A stretch of DNA of 64,000 nucleotides from Paenibacillus sp. BIHB 4019 (GCF_002741035.1 NZ_CP016808.1:372001-436000); one strand, 5' to 3'; positions 24,018-32,382 are shown, counted from the stretch's first letter. The notes: generated by a model from the letters alone, not told the origin. Numbers and translations are program-made.

Positions 24018-25074
24018 TTAATGATGAAAGCAAATGAAATAGTCGCAGGAAATAAGGCTGGATCTTTGCTTGTTTCTATAGTTCTTCTTTATTAACTCTA
24101 TGATTTCTTTGAAGTATTGCTCCTCATTATCCTCGATTTTTTTAGCTGATGAATTAAATTGAAGATGAGCTATAACTGAATTACTATGATCAATAATCTT
24201 ACTCTGCTTGTTTAAAACGAATTTTAGTGTACCGTTATTAAAGAAACATTTATCTGCATAGAGAACTTCTAACGTATCCATAAAGCTTTTAGCTTCGTTA
24301 TAGCCTTTTTCTCCATGCTCGACACTAATTTGATGAAGGTTGTTACCTACAACAGAAAAGAATTTATCTAATAAATACTCTTGTTTCTTCCTAAACTTTG
24401 GAGCAGCCTTCATAATCTTCTTGTTATATAGCTTCTTGCCGTTTTCATCGGTCAATGACAGTATATTGTCCATCTCGTTAAATAGCGGTCTGCACACATT
24501 GACTAGATCACCATGCAATGACACAGGAAAAATATTCATCATGTCTTTATAGGTCTTTTTACTAAATGAATACTTAGGGAAATCAATACGTTCATCAATG
24601 ATGAGTGTATGTCTGCCTTCAGTTAGCAAGCTTCTATTTGCTATGTCAGAACATAGGATTTTGTATCTAGCATGCGTAATTATTATTACATCCGCATTAA
24701 TCATTTTCCCTCGTCGAACCTTAATTCTTGCCAGTTGTCTTTTGTAATTCCGACTATACTTTGACTCCAGTGATTATTAAGTATTCCATCGTCACCAGCT
24801 TTAACTTTTTCAGTTTCAACAACATCTCTGCTAAAAGGCTTAACAATAAGAAACTGCCTATTTACTTTTCCAAAATGTTCATGACCAAATTGAAACCTAA
24901 CCAAGTAATCATGTATGATCCTATTAGTCTCAACTGACTTACCTAATCCTGCCTCAATATTAATCACTTTAAATGTGTCATTATCTGTTTCATTATGTAC
25001 AATTTGATTTTCTAAATTATCAATTTTTCAGTGTATGTTTCACCGTATCGATCCTCATAAATCGTGATCCCCAT
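24018..25074 (-). pseudogene. DEAD/DEAH-type helicase, broken by two frameshifts
   Basis: Three frames form one protein: MGITIYEDRYGETY from the ATG at 25074, then after a shift near 25021-25028 (an A run) a frame with the P-loop-like INIEAGLGKSVETN, then after a shift near 24701-24706 (another A run) ADVIIITHARYK and a DERI box in place of DEAD. The order P-loop, strand, DExx fits an SF1/SF2 helicase or ATPase of a mobile element. The end (CDYFICFHH) looks truncated. Assignment from motifs only; dead as read, unless the A runs are sequencing errors. Confidence 0.6.
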
Positions 25075-25095
25075 ATATTATGAACTCTTTTAATC

Positions 25096-25281
25096 CTACT
25101 TAATTATGGATTTGAATTCAGAGTATTTTCCCATGACTTCTCGTAGTAAAGGAGTATCTTTGAATATGTAAATGTTGCGAGTGACATCTTTAAAATCTGG
25201 TTTTTCTGATATCTTATGAAACTTGTTAAACATAAGCCAACCTGCCAATCGTTCCTGTGTAATTACTATAGTATTGTTCAA
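25096..25281 (-). CDS. DUF5659-like small protein (61 aa)
   Basis: The product matches the short DUF5659 pattern: RLAGWLMFNKFHKI followed by NIYIFKDTPLLREVMGKY. Such proteins occur in phages and integrated elements of Bacillota; function unknown. The ATG at 25299 has no RBS, whereas GGAGGAA lies nine bases before the TTG at 25281, so I start there. It lies directly upstream of the helicase remnant on the same strand. Confidence 0.55.
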   Translation of the reverse strand: MNNTIVITQERLAGWLMFNKFHKISEKPDFKDVTRNIYIFKDTPLLREVMGKYSEFKSIIK

Positions 25282-25315
25282 ATCTAATATTTCCTCCATT
25301 TGATTTAATATTAGC

Positions 25316-25351
25316 TACCCACTAACATCGCAGTTAATGGGTATCCTTTTT
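25316..25351 (+). terminator. Terminator-like hairpin
   Basis: TACCCACTAAC pairs with GTTAATGGGTA (one wobble) around a six-base loop, then CCTTTTT. No plus-strand gene ends here now, so it may be a leftover of the decayed element. Confidence 0.5.
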
Positions 25352-25414
25352 GATTGCTTACGAGTCTCCACAAGTACACTTTACTTCTCTATGAATTTAA
25401 TCTATATTTTTGAT

Positions 25415-25630
25415 TTAAGCAGATTTTAGAGATTCAATATAAGACACACTCGCGCCCCAAATGTTATCCAGATCCCCATCGAAATATGAAGACCAATTCT
25501 GCACATCCAAATCAATCTTAATTTGCTGTGTTTGAATTATAATTTCTCTTTCAGCTCTCAAGCCCCCAATTTCAAGCAATATAGCCCTTCTGCGTTCTAA
25601 CCCTTCCTCTATCGCTATATTCCTTAACAA
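25415..25630 (-). CDS. Short hypothetical ORF, probably part of the preceding frame
   Basis: 71 codons from a TTG; the product is helical and charged (LERRRAILLEIGGLRAEREI) and ends YFDGDLDNIWGASVSYIESL. No RBS. It overlaps the end of the ORF at 25572-25748 in another frame; joined, the two read like one helical protein split by a frameshift near 25600-25630. Confidence 0.3.
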   Translation of the reverse strand: MLRNIAIEEGLERRRAILLEIGGLRAEREIIIQTQQIKIDLDVQNWSSYFDGDLDNIWGASVSYIESLKSA

Positions 25631-25748
25631 GCGCTATATGCCGTTTACAGATGGCAAATAGCTTGTCACAGTGTTCATCAGACATTATCCAAATAAGACG
25701 ATTAAATGATAAGGTGGCATCGAGTGATTCTTTGTTCATGATGCTCAT
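25572..25748 (-). CDS. Short ORF coupled to the integrase
   Basis: 58 codons; the ATG at 25748 overlaps the integrase stop as ATGA. The product begins MSIMNKESLDATLSFNRLIW and has two cysteines. No family recognised. It may be the intact 5' end of a gene whose 3' part is the ORF at 25415-25630. Confidence 0.4.
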   Translation of the reverse strand: MSIMNKESLDATLSFNRLIWIMSDEHCDKLFAICKRHIALVKEYSDRGRVRTQKGYIA

Positions 25749-26661
25749 AAATCAATACCATTTAGCGGATTGTGCTTATTATTTAATTCCTTCAGCTCAG
25801 TAGCAAATAAGTTAACGTACCTCTGAGTCATGGCGAGCTGCCGATGACGGAGCACCTTTTGTAAGCTCAAAACATGATCCCCAGATAATAAATATCGCTT
25901 GGCGAAAGTGTGGCGAAAGGTATGAGCCGATAATCGGACATCTTTAAAATTCAGATCCTCTTTAAGTCTTTTGAATATAGACTTGCCAGCATCAGAAGAA
26001 AGTTGGCCATTCTTGTCCTCACTCGTGAACACATATTCAGATAATACTCCAAAATGCTGCTTGCAAAAAATTTTGTATTCGGCAAGTTCCTTTATCAGTT
26101 TATCTGTAATAGGAACGGATGATTGTTCCCTCTTCTTGCCGAATAAAACTACAGCTCCGTTGACCAGGTCTACATCGTTCCATTTTACGTTTAGCATCTC
26201 CCCTAGCCTACAAAGAGGAAAATAATAATGGTGTGGTTTCGGTAGGCATTAAACGAGCGAGAGCGCTCTTTGATGCGTCTGTAGTAGTTCAACATTTGCT
26301 TAATGTGATTATCGCTAAAAGTTTGGATTTGAATCTCTTCTTTGACGAACATTAAACCTTTAATCGGATTTGCTTTTGCTTCAATGACCTCTGTTTCCTG
26401 AAGGTGGTTAAACATGATCTTAAGGGTATGTAATTTCGAATTACGAGTCGTGGGGTTATTGTTTCGTTCTTTTTGGCAATGCAAGAGGTACGATTTTATT
26501 GTGCTCTGCCTAACATCATGAACGTTAACAATTTCATGGACAGACGCGCAATATGCTTGAAACTCATTCAGAGTCAGCAAATATGAGCCAATCGTTTTCG
26601 GGGATAAGTTTCGGTACTCTCGATCATCTTTGAAGTCCGAAATAGCAAAACGTAATAGCAC
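25745..26661 (-). pseudogene. Tyrosine recombinase (phage-type integrase), frameshifted
   Basis: The N-terminal half (from 26661) is a SAM-like core-binding domain (NLSPKTIGSYLLTLNEFQAY); the C-terminal half holds LSAHTFRHTFAKRYL, VLRHRQLAMTQRY with the HxxR, His and catalytic Tyr. At 26200-26215 the frame shifts, and the residues that should read T/V-G-x-R-L-G-E have lost the part with the first catalytic Arg; a deletion of about 7-10 bases explains both. The integrase is therefore inactive. It starts right after the terminator of the tRNA-Leu(GAG) unit. Confidence 0.85.
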
Positions 26662-26662
26662 G

Positions 26663-26707
26663 AAAAAACCACTCCCTAATCAGATTTGTGGTCTGATTAG
26701 AAAGTGG
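26663..26707 (-). terminator. Terminator of the tRNA Glu-Lys-Leu unit
   Basis: CCACT and TAATCAGA (26669-26684) pair with TCTGATTA and AGTGG (26692-26707); six A on the plus strand give the T run on the minus strand. It lies 76 bases past the tRNA-Leu gene. Confidence 0.85.
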
Positions 26708-26782
26708 CTTCATTTATAAGAAACGTGTGAAGGTAATCACACTATCTAAATTCACCTTGATAAAACCGGAAGTTTTAAGTTA

Positions 26783-26867
26783 TGGTGCGGTAGACAGGAT
26801 TTGAACCTGCACGTCCATTGGACACTACCCCCTCAAGATAGCGTGTCTGCCGTTCCACCACTACCGC
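26783..26867 (-). tRNA. tRNA-Leu(GAG)
   Basis: Acceptor GCGGTAG/CTACCGC, A73, encoded CCA; anticodon GAG in loop TTGAGGG closed by CTATC/GGTAG; long variable arm. Likely integration locus of the adjacent element. Confidence 0.93.
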
Positions 26868-26895
26868 ACATTTAGGGAAGTCTTACAAGAAAAAA

Positions 26896-26971
26896 TGGTG
26901 AGTCATGTAGGATTCGAACCTACGACACCCTGATTAAAAGTCAGGTGCTCTACCAGCTGAGCTAATGACTC
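26896..26971 (-). tRNA. tRNA-Lys(UUU)
   Basis: Acceptor GAGTCAT/ATGACTC, encoded CCA, anticodon TTT in loop CTTTTAA; canonical body. Confidence 0.95.
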
Positions 26972-26989
26972 GCATTAACAAAAAATAAA

Positions 26990-27064
26990 TGGTGACCCGT
27001 AGGGGACTCGAACCCCTGTTACCTCCGTGAAAGGGAGGTGTCTTAACCACTTGACCAACGGGCC
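26990..27064 (-). tRNA. tRNA-Glu(UUC)
   Basis: Acceptor GGCCCGT/ACGGGTC, encoded CCA, anticodon TTC in loop CTTTCAC. Canonical firmicute form, in contrast with the two divergent Glu copies near 8 kb. Confidence 0.95.
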
Positions 27065-27094
27065 TTAATTGTCGCACACAGTGATATTAGGCGT

Positions 27095-27124
27095 AAAAAA
27101 AAGACCGGCATGTTGAACGGCCTT
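27095..27124 (-). terminator. Terminator between the Asn-Ser and Glu-Lys-Leu tRNA units
   Basis: AAGGCCG pairs with CGGTCTT (27101-27124), followed by a T run on the minus strand. Confidence 0.7.
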
Positions 27125-27150
27125 CCGTTACAATCACTTTGAGAAAAATA

Positions 27151-27239
27151 TGGCGGAGAGGAAGGGATTCGAACCCTTGCGGCTGTTACACCCTAACGCT
27201 TTAGCAAAGCGCCCCCTTCGGCCTCTTGGGTACCTCCCC
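27151..27239 (-). tRNA. tRNA-Ser(GCU)
   Basis: Acceptor GGGGAGG/CCTCTCC with one G-T pair, G73, encoded CCA; anticodon GCT closed by CGCTT/AAGCG; long variable arm. Confidence 0.94.
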
Positions 27240-27244
27240 ATATG

Positions 27245-27320
27245 TGGCTCCCCGAACAGGACTCGAACCTGTGACAACTCGATTAACAGTCGAGTGCTCT
27301 ACCAACTGAGCTATCAGGGA
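27245..27320 (-). tRNA. tRNA-Asn(GUU)
   Basis: Acceptor TCCCTGA/TCGGGGA, G73, encoded CCA; anticodon GTT in loop CTGTTAA closed by CTCGA/TCGAG. Confidence 0.95.
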
Positions 27321-27374
27321 ATACTTTGTTTTTCTCAGTGTTGCCTGTGAACCGCGGCGACAAGTAATAATTTA

Positions 27375-27857
27375 TCATGTATCTGATTTTAAGTCAAGCG
27401 TTTTTAAAAATAATTTTCCGCGACATTTTCCGCACGCATATTTAGCGGGATTTATCCGCCTTTTTCGCATGTATTCCATCCCGCATTCCTTGCATACAAG
27501 CTTGTACCGAAATGGCTCTACACGGCGCTCCGGCAGCGATTGGCAGTACCTCGAACCGCCCACCTGAGCAAGCAGCCGCTTAAAATCCTCATCCCGGTGA
27601 CGATAGCCTCTTTTCAAAATATGCAGATGATAATGGCATAGCTCATGCTTAATTATTTTTTCTGTTTCGTCCGCTCCGAACGTCGATAGTTGATAAGGGC
27701 TAATTTCAATATTATGCGACTTCATAAAATATCGTCCGCCCGTTGCTTTCAAACGACCGTTAAAAGTTGCCAGATGTTTGAATGGCCGTCCAAAGCTTTC
27801 CAAGGACACCCGCTCCACCCATTGCTGGAGCTCCTCGTCTTTCATCGTCTGCACCAT
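27375..27857 (-). CDS. SprT-like zinc metalloprotein
   Basis: About 160 residues. HELCHYH near residue 72 is the SprT zinc-protease-like motif, and a C-terminal zinc ribbon (CKECG ... CGKC) completes the fold, as in Bacillus YdcK. SprT/Spartan relatives cut DNA-protein crosslinks in eukaryotes; the bacterial role is unproven. Two starts are possible: ATG at 27857 (AAGGGAG 11 bases upstream) or ATG at 27881 (AAGAGA). It lies between a tRNA unit and the small gene at 28084. Confidence 0.85.
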   Translation of the reverse strand: MVQTMKDEELQQWVERVSLESFGRPFKHLATFNGRLKATGGRYFMKSHNIEISPYQLSTFGADETEKIIKHELCHYHLHILKRGYRHRDEDFKRLLAQVGGSRYCQSLPERRVEPFRYKLVCKECGMEYMRKRRINPAKYACGKCRGKLFLKTLDLKSDT

Positions 27858-28083
27858 AAATCTTGATTCTCCCTTGTTCATTTGTTCTCTTGCACTCTAG
27901 TTTGCCAAATAAAATAACAACCGTAAAGAGGGCCAAAAAAGTGCAGCAAATTCCGATTCGTTTTTCTGGCATTTTTGCAGCCCATACGCTACACTGTCAA
28001 GTAGTGATGCACTTTTATGGCACAGCAGCAATAAACGGCTGCATGATGCAGCGAATGTTTTGAGGGGAGAATCCAATCATCTT

Positions 28084-28434
28084 ATGCCAACGATGCGTTT
28101 TGTACTAATGAAAAACAATGATCAGGTGTTCTTTGTAGAAATGCCTGATACGCATGCCTATCAATTAAGCGCCCTTAACTTGCGCCTGCACAAGGAGCTG
28201 GACAAGCTTACTGCAGAGCAGGTGCCCGCGCTTCCATATGCGATTGCTGAATGTGACCGCGTAGAGCTCCATGACAGCTCGATTCGCATTGCTTCGGGCT
28301 TAGACTACATTAACGAGCTGGAACGCGAATTTGCCGCTGTTAAAGAGTCTGCTTACCCGCTTATTGCGCTGCTCACGGAAATTCGTGCGCTGCAAGCTCA
28401 GCTTGAGCAATGGTACGAAGATGAAATCGGCTAA
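28084..28434 (+). CDS. Hypothetical protein (116 aa)
   Basis: The product starts MPTMRFVLMKNNDQVFFVE, is acidic and mostly helical at the C-terminus (REFAAVKESAYPLIALLTEI). GGGGAG lies 13 bases before the ATG; a TTG at 28060 is in frame but sits before that site. No family recognised. It precedes cmpA on the same strand, so a sporulation role is possible but unsupported. Confidence 0.6.
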   Translation: MPTMRFVLMKNNDQVFFVEMPDTHAYQLSALNLRLHKELDKLTAEQVPALPYAIAECDRVELHDSSIRIASGLDYINELEREFAAVKESAYPLIALLTEIRALQAQLEQWYEDEIG

Positions 28435-28512
28435 ATAGGACCTGCACGGACATTCGCCCTTCCCCATATGGTAGTAATACATCAGGGATGACCGGGAGGA
28501 GGGCGATCCACA

Positions 28513-28665
28513 ATGCCGCAGTGGCTGTGCAATCAAATGATGCGTGCGTTTCATAAGAAAGATCGCAGGCAAATTAAGCTGCTTAATGAATGCTGGTATT
28601 TTTATCGCAGCAAGCAAAGCACCAAGGATACCGACAATAACAACGAATTGACGATTCGCCATTGA
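28513..28665 (+). CDS. cmpA: Cortex morphogenetic protein CmpA
   Basis: A 50-residue protein beginning MPQWLCNQMMRAFHKKD with QIKLLNECWYFYR, which matches Bacillus CmpA (MPxWL..QM..AF..KD..QIKLLNxCWYFYR). In B. subtilis CmpA is a 37-residue spore protein that works with ClpXP on SpoIVA to license cortex assembly. This copy has 13 extra residues at the C-terminus, rich in Asn and Thr. GGAGGAGGG precedes the ATG. Recognised by motif despite its small size. Confidence 0.88.
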   Translation: MPQWLCNQMMRAFHKKDRRQIKLLNECWYFYRSKQSTKDTDNNNELTIRH

Positions 28666-28683
28666 GCGTCTTAGTACAGCAAT

Positions 28684-28735
28684 GAAGCCTCCGGCTCCCA
28701 CTATTTGCAGTGGCTGCCAGAGGCTTCTTCGTTTA
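28684..28735. terminator. Terminator between cmpA and the nitroreductase gene
   Basis: GAAGCCTC (28684-28691) pairs with GAGGCTTC (28720-28727) with inner CACT/AGTG pairing; converging genes on both sides. Confidence 0.75.
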
Positions 28736-28745
28736 TGATTATGAA

Positions 28746-29387
28746 TTACATTTTGTTGAAAAATGCAATGTCGTTGATCGGCAGACGCGTACTCGGATGT
28801 CCGGTTTTGGAAGCTTTGCCGATTGGCAGCAAAATGTTCAAAGCATAACGCTCTGGAATGTTCAGCAGCGCTCTTACTTTATCGCGATCGTAGCCGCCCA
28901 TAGGCACAGTGTCATAGCCTTTGGCTTTTGCTACTTGCATAATTTGCATCGATACGAGGCCTGCATCAAATACAGTCACTTCATGCAGACGTTCCTTTGG
29001 AATGGATGTGTACAGCTTTTGCGAGTTGGCAGCGAACGATTCGCTCATCTCTTTGGTCATAAGGCCAGCTTCCGCCATTGAACCGTAAATCTTTTCAGCA
29101 TTCTTATACATTTCCAGGTCGCCCAACACGACGATAACAGCTGCTGCGTCCACAACCTGCTGCTGGTTGTTCGAGATAGGAAGCAATTGCTGCTTGAGCT
29201 CCTCGTCCGTTACAACTAGAAAACGCCAAGGCTGCATGTTCGACGATGACGGTGCTTTTGCGGCAATTTCCAAAATTTCCGTAATTTCCGCTTCCGTCAT
29301 TTTTGCAGTGTTGTCATAGTGGCGCACCGAGCGGCGATCGCTTAATACTTGATAAAAAGATTGATCCAGCTGTGTTTGTACAGTCAT
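28746..29387 (-). CDS. Nitroreductase-family flavoprotein
   Basis: 213 residues from the ATG at 29387, with GGAGGG at the right distance; the longer frame to 29423 has no site. The FMN-binding fold shows DRRSVRHYDN (about 17-26), APSSSNMQPWRFLVV (about 44-58) and the late GYDTVPMGGYDRDKVRALLNIPERY. Members reduce nitro compounds, quinones or flavins with NAD(P)H as homodimers in the cytoplasm. A palindrome sits between its promoter and start codon, and an Rrf2-type regulator is encoded directly upstream, a pairing that suggests redox- or electrophile-responsive control. Confidence 0.9.
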   Translation of the reverse strand: MTVQTQLDQSFYQVLSDRRSVRHYDNTAKMTEAEITEILEIAAKAPSSSNMQPWRFLVVTDEELKQQLLPISNNQQQVVDAAAVIVVLGDLEMYKNAEKIYGSMAEAGLMTKEMSESFAANSQKLYTSIPKERLHEVTVFDAGLVSMQIMQVAKAKGYDTVPMGGYDRDKVRALLNIPERYALNILLPIGKASKTGHPSTRLPINDIAFFNKM

Positions 29388-29429
29388 GATAATTCCCTCC
29401 AAATATCGTTTATATAAGTGCAATTCTTA

Positions 29430-29449
29430 CTGTGCTTAATATAACACAG
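29430..29449. promoter_or_regulatory. Operator-like palindrome before the nitroreductase gene
   Basis: CTGTG, ten AT-rich bases, CACAG, 42 bases before the start codon and downstream of the predicted -10 box. Rrf2 proteins bind AT-rich inverted repeats; the neighbour at 29533 is the natural candidate. Confidence 0.5.
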
Positions 29450-29483
29450 TTAATTTCAAAAAAACATCTGCTACACAAGCAAT

Positions 29484-29513
29484 AGTATAGTCCTCCATCT
29501 ATCCACTTGTCAA
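29484..29513 (-). promoter_or_regulatory. Sigma-A promoter of the nitroreductase gene
   Basis: TTGACA (29508-29513), 18-base spacer, TATACT (29484-29489). Confidence 0.7.
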
Positions 29514-29532
29514 TCGTATATTTCTAACTATT

Positions 29533-29997
29533 TTATAGTTGGTTATCTGTTGCCTTTTTAAGGTCGCAAACCCGTCTCGTCAGCTGTTCAATGGTCCCTT
29601 TACCAAGCATTTCGAGCGCGCTATTTTTGACTCCCTCCGAAATTTCACCAAACGCCTGGCGCATCTCCTGCCCAAATTCATGCTCTCCAGTCGTCTGCTC
29701 CAGCCCTTTGCATAAAGGCTCGCCTAGTTGAAGCGCCAAATACACATCTGCGAGCGTAATTGCGCCTGCAGCACGGCTTAGCTTGTAGCCTCCGTCCTTG
29801 CCTTCCTTCGTGTCCAAAAGCCCCTCGCGGGCAAGCTCCGACATCACGCGGCGCAGCAGCGTTGGCTCGACCTGGAGCCGTTTTGAAATTTCTGCGCTTG
29901 TGCATGGCTGATCCTTATGAGCAAGTACGACGAGCGCCTGAAGCGCTATGCCAAACCATTTATGATGGGGAAAAGTGCTGCATTTCTCGGCTTGCAT
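29533..29997 (-). CDS. Rrf2-family transcription regulator
   Basis: 154 residues: a winged helix (FGIALQALVVLAHKDQPCTSAEIS, RVMSELAREGLLDTKEGKDGGYKLSR) typical of Rrf2, then a helical dimerisation part. The three-cysteine iron-sulfur cluster motif of IscR/NsrR is absent (only scattered Cys: C6, about C32, about C97, C144), so it resembles the YwnA/CymR-like branch that senses by other means. GAGGATG precedes the ATG. Likely regulator of the nitroreductase gene just downstream and of itself. Confidence 0.88.
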   Translation of the reverse strand: MQAEKCSTFPHHKWFGIALQALVVLAHKDQPCTSAEISKRLQVEPTLLRRVMSELAREGLLDTKEGKDGGYKLSRAAGAITLADVYLALQLGEPLCKGLEQTTGEHEFGQEMRQAFGEISEGVKNSALEMLGKGTIEQLTRRVCDLKKATDNQL

Positions 29998-30018
29998 AGA
30001 TAGTCATCCTCTCTGTCA

Positions 30019-30052
30019 CTTAACAGGGTCATTCCTTATATTCCTTGTTAAG
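30019..30052. promoter_or_regulatory. Inverted repeat in the promoter region of the Rrf2 gene
   Basis: CTTAACA (30019-30025) and TGTTAAG (30046-30052), 20 bases apart, just upstream of the Rrf2 start. Possible autoregulatory operator; not the same half-site as at 29430. Confidence 0.35.
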
Positions 30053-30055
30053 TAT

Positions 30056-30086
30056 GACGGACTTGCCGGCAATCGGCAAGTCCGTC
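30056..30086 (-). terminator. Hairpin after tex
   Basis: A 12-bp perfect stem (30056-30067 with 30075-30086) starting 13 bases past the tex stop. It lacks a strong T run on the minus strand, so termination may be partial. Confidence 0.55.
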
Positions 30087-30099
30087 TTTCAAGCTTTTA

Positions 30100-32382
30100 T
30101 TAACCTGGCTTGCGCATCGTAAGGCCAACGCGCCCTTTTTTCACATCTACGGTCAGTACCCAGACGGTAACGGTATCCCCTACAGAAACAACATCCATCG
30201 GATGCTTCACGAATTTATCGCTCAATTGGGAAATATGGACGAGCCCGTCATTTTTAAGCCCAATATCGATAAAAGCGCCGAAATCGATGACGTTGCGCAC
30301 CGTGCCCTGCAGCTCCATGCCCGCTGTCAAATCCTCCAGATTTAGCACCTCGGTATGAAAAATAGGAGCGGGAAGCTCCTCCCGCGGATCGCGTCCGGGA
30401 CGCAGGAGGCTGTCCACAATGTCGCGCAGCGTTGGAACCCCGACGCCAAGCTCAGGAGCAACGGAAGCCACATCAAGCTCTGTCAGCTTCTGCTTCAGCT
30501 CCTCCGAGCCAAGCTGGTTCAGCTTAACGCCCAAATGGGCAAAAAGCTTGTCCACGACCGCATACGACTCGGTGTGGATTGGTGTCCCATCCAGCGGATT
30601 GGCCGCTTCAGGAATGCGCAGGAAGCCGATACACTGCTCGTACGCTTTCGCGCCAAGACGCGGCACCTTTTGCAGCTGCGCCCGCTTCACGAAACGGCCA
30701 TTTTCCTCGCGGTATTTGACGATGTTGCGAGCTGTTGTTGCATTAATGCCCGCCACATAGGACAGCAGCGACGCTGAGGCCGTATTTACGTCTACACCAA
30801 CATGGTTAACCGCTGATTCCACGACAGCGCCCAGGCTTTCATCCAGGCGCTTCTGGCTCACGTCATGCTGGTATTGGCCGACGCCGATTGCCTTTGGCTC
30901 GATCTTGACCAGCTCGGCCAGCGGGTCCTGCAGCCTGCGTGCAATGGACACGGCGCTGCGCTCGGCAACGTCAAGAGAAGGGAATTCCTCGGCTGCCAGC
31001 TTGGAAGCCGAATACACACTCGCCCCTGCCTCGCTGACGATAATATATTTCAGCTCGAGACCAGGCGCAGCTTGGCGGGCTTTAATCAGGTTCGCAATAA
31101 ATTGCTCCGTTTCCCTTGAAGCCGTCCCATTGCCAATGACAATCAGCTCGACTTTATAATTATCAATCAGGCCATTAATTAAACGCTCCGCTTCCACTAC
31201 TTTATGATGCGGGGCAGTCGGATAGGATACGGCCACCTCCAGCAGCTTGCCTGTATCGTCTATGACCGCCAGTTTGCAGCCGGTGCGGAAGGCGGGATCG
31301 ACGCCAAGCACAACATTGCCGCGAACAGGCGGCTGAAGCAGCAAATTGCGCAGATTTTCCGAAAAAATCGAAATCGCATGCTCCTCCGCTTTATCCGTCA
31401 GCTCGCCGCGCACCTCGCGCTCAATGGACGGCGCTATCAAGCGTTTATACGAATCCTCAATGACGGCAACGAGCACGCTTCGCACCGCTTCAGCTGTATG
31501 ATTCCGTAAAATTTTACGGCCAACATGCTCATGAATCCGCTCTGTGGACAACTCGAACGCTACCTTCAGCACATCCTCGCGCTCGCCGCGATTAATCGCC
31601 AGTACGCGATGAGGAGGCAGCTTGCGCAGCGGTTCATTGTAGCTGTAGTACATTTCGTATACAGACTCCGCTTTCGCATCACGCGCTTCGGTACGAATAA
31701 GCGAATGATCAAACGTATGCTTTCGCACCCAGGAGCGAATCGACGCGTCATCCGCTATATTTTCAGCCAAAATATCCATTGCCCCTTGCAGCGCTTCCTG
31801 AGCGCCGGGAACACCTTTGGCCTCATCGATATATTTAACTGCCTCGGCGAGCGGCTCCCCTTGACGGGGCTGCGACCAAAGCCACTGGGCAAGCGGTTCT
31901 AATCCCCGTTCCTTCGCCACGCTCGCCCGCGTCTTGCGCTTCTGGCGATAAGGCCGGTATAAATCTTCGATTTCCTGCAGCTTTACGGAAGCATTGATGG
32001 CTAAGCTCAATTCCTCGGTTAGTTTGTCCTGCTCGTCAATAAGCCGAATGACCTCACGCTTGCGCTCTTCCAAATTACGCAAATATTGCAGTTTTTCCTC
32101 AATCGCTCTAAGTTCGGTTTCATCCAGTTCGCCTGTCATTTCCTTGCGGTATCTGGAGATAAACGGAATCGTATTGCCTTCATCCAGCAAGGCGACAGCC
32201 GCTTTCACTTTAGTAAGCGGGATAGACAGCTGCGCGGCTACGCCTTTAATAATCCGTTCATTTTCCGCAGCTATTTGCTCCGCTGTCCGTTCCACCTTGC
32301 CAGTTGGTCCATCAAGCGCTTCACTCGTTATATTCGTCGTCGTATTTGCCAAGCGGCACGCACCGTCCTTTTGCATTTTCAT
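30100..32382 (-). CDS. tex: Tex-type S1 RNA-binding protein
   Basis: 760 residues with the Tex order: an N-terminal helical domain (about 35-230; NTIPFISRYRKEMTGELDE), a YqgF/RNase H-like domain (about 355-490; VVLGVDPAFRTGCKLAVID), helix-hairpin-helix motifs (about 535-600; NTASASLLSYVAGI) and a C-terminal S1 domain (about 680-755; GTVRNVIDFGAFIDIGLKNDGLVHISQLS). Tex binds nucleic acid and interacts with transcription; its exact task is unsettled. The first ATG is in a weak context; an internal TTG twelve codons later is an alternative start. Single gene. Confidence 0.95.
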   Translation of the reverse strand: MKMQKDGACRLANTTTNITSEALDGPTGKVERTAEQIAAENERIIKGVAAQLSIPLTKVKAAVALLDEGNTIPFISRYRKEMTGELDETELRAIEEKLQYLRNLEERKREVIRLIDEQDKLTEELSLAINASVKLQEIEDLYRPYRQKRKTRASVAKERGLEPLAQWLWSQPRQGEPLAEAVKYIDEAKGVPGAQEALQGAMDILAENIADDASIRSWVRKHTFDHSLIRTEARDAKAESVYEMYYSYNEPLRKLPPHRVLAINRGEREDVLKVAFELSTERIHEHVGRKILRNHTAEAVRSVLVAVIEDSYKRLIAPSIEREVRGELTDKAEEHAISIFSENLRNLLLQPPVRGNVVLGVDPAFRTGCKLAVIDDTGKLLEVAVSYPTAPHHKVVEAERLINGLIDNYKVELIVIGNGTASRETEQFIANLIKARQAAPGLELKYIIVSEAGASVYSASKLAAEEFPSLDVAERSAVSIARRLQDPLAELVKIEPKAIGVGQYQHDVSQKRLDESLGAVVESAVNHVGVDVNTASASLLSYVAGINATTARNIVKYREENGRFVKRAQLQKVPRLGAKAYEQCIGFLRIPEAANPLDGTPIHTESYAVVDKLFAHLGVKLNQLGSEELKQKLTELDVASVAPELGVGVPTLRDIVDSLLRPGRDPREELPAPIFHTEVLNLEDLTAGMELQGTVRNVIDFGAFIDIGLKNDGLVHISQLSDKFVKHPMDVVSVGDTVTVWVLTVDVKKGRVGLTMRKPG

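Noticed and set aside
21518..26780. Att direct repeats for the decayed element
   Set aside because: The 3' end of tRNA-Leu(GAG) was looked for at the left side of the AT-rich block and not found.
27101..27124. Possible extra small RNA between tRNA-Glu and tRNA-Ser
   Set aside because: The only structure is a 7-bp hairpin with a T run, fully explained as the terminator of the Asn-Ser unit.
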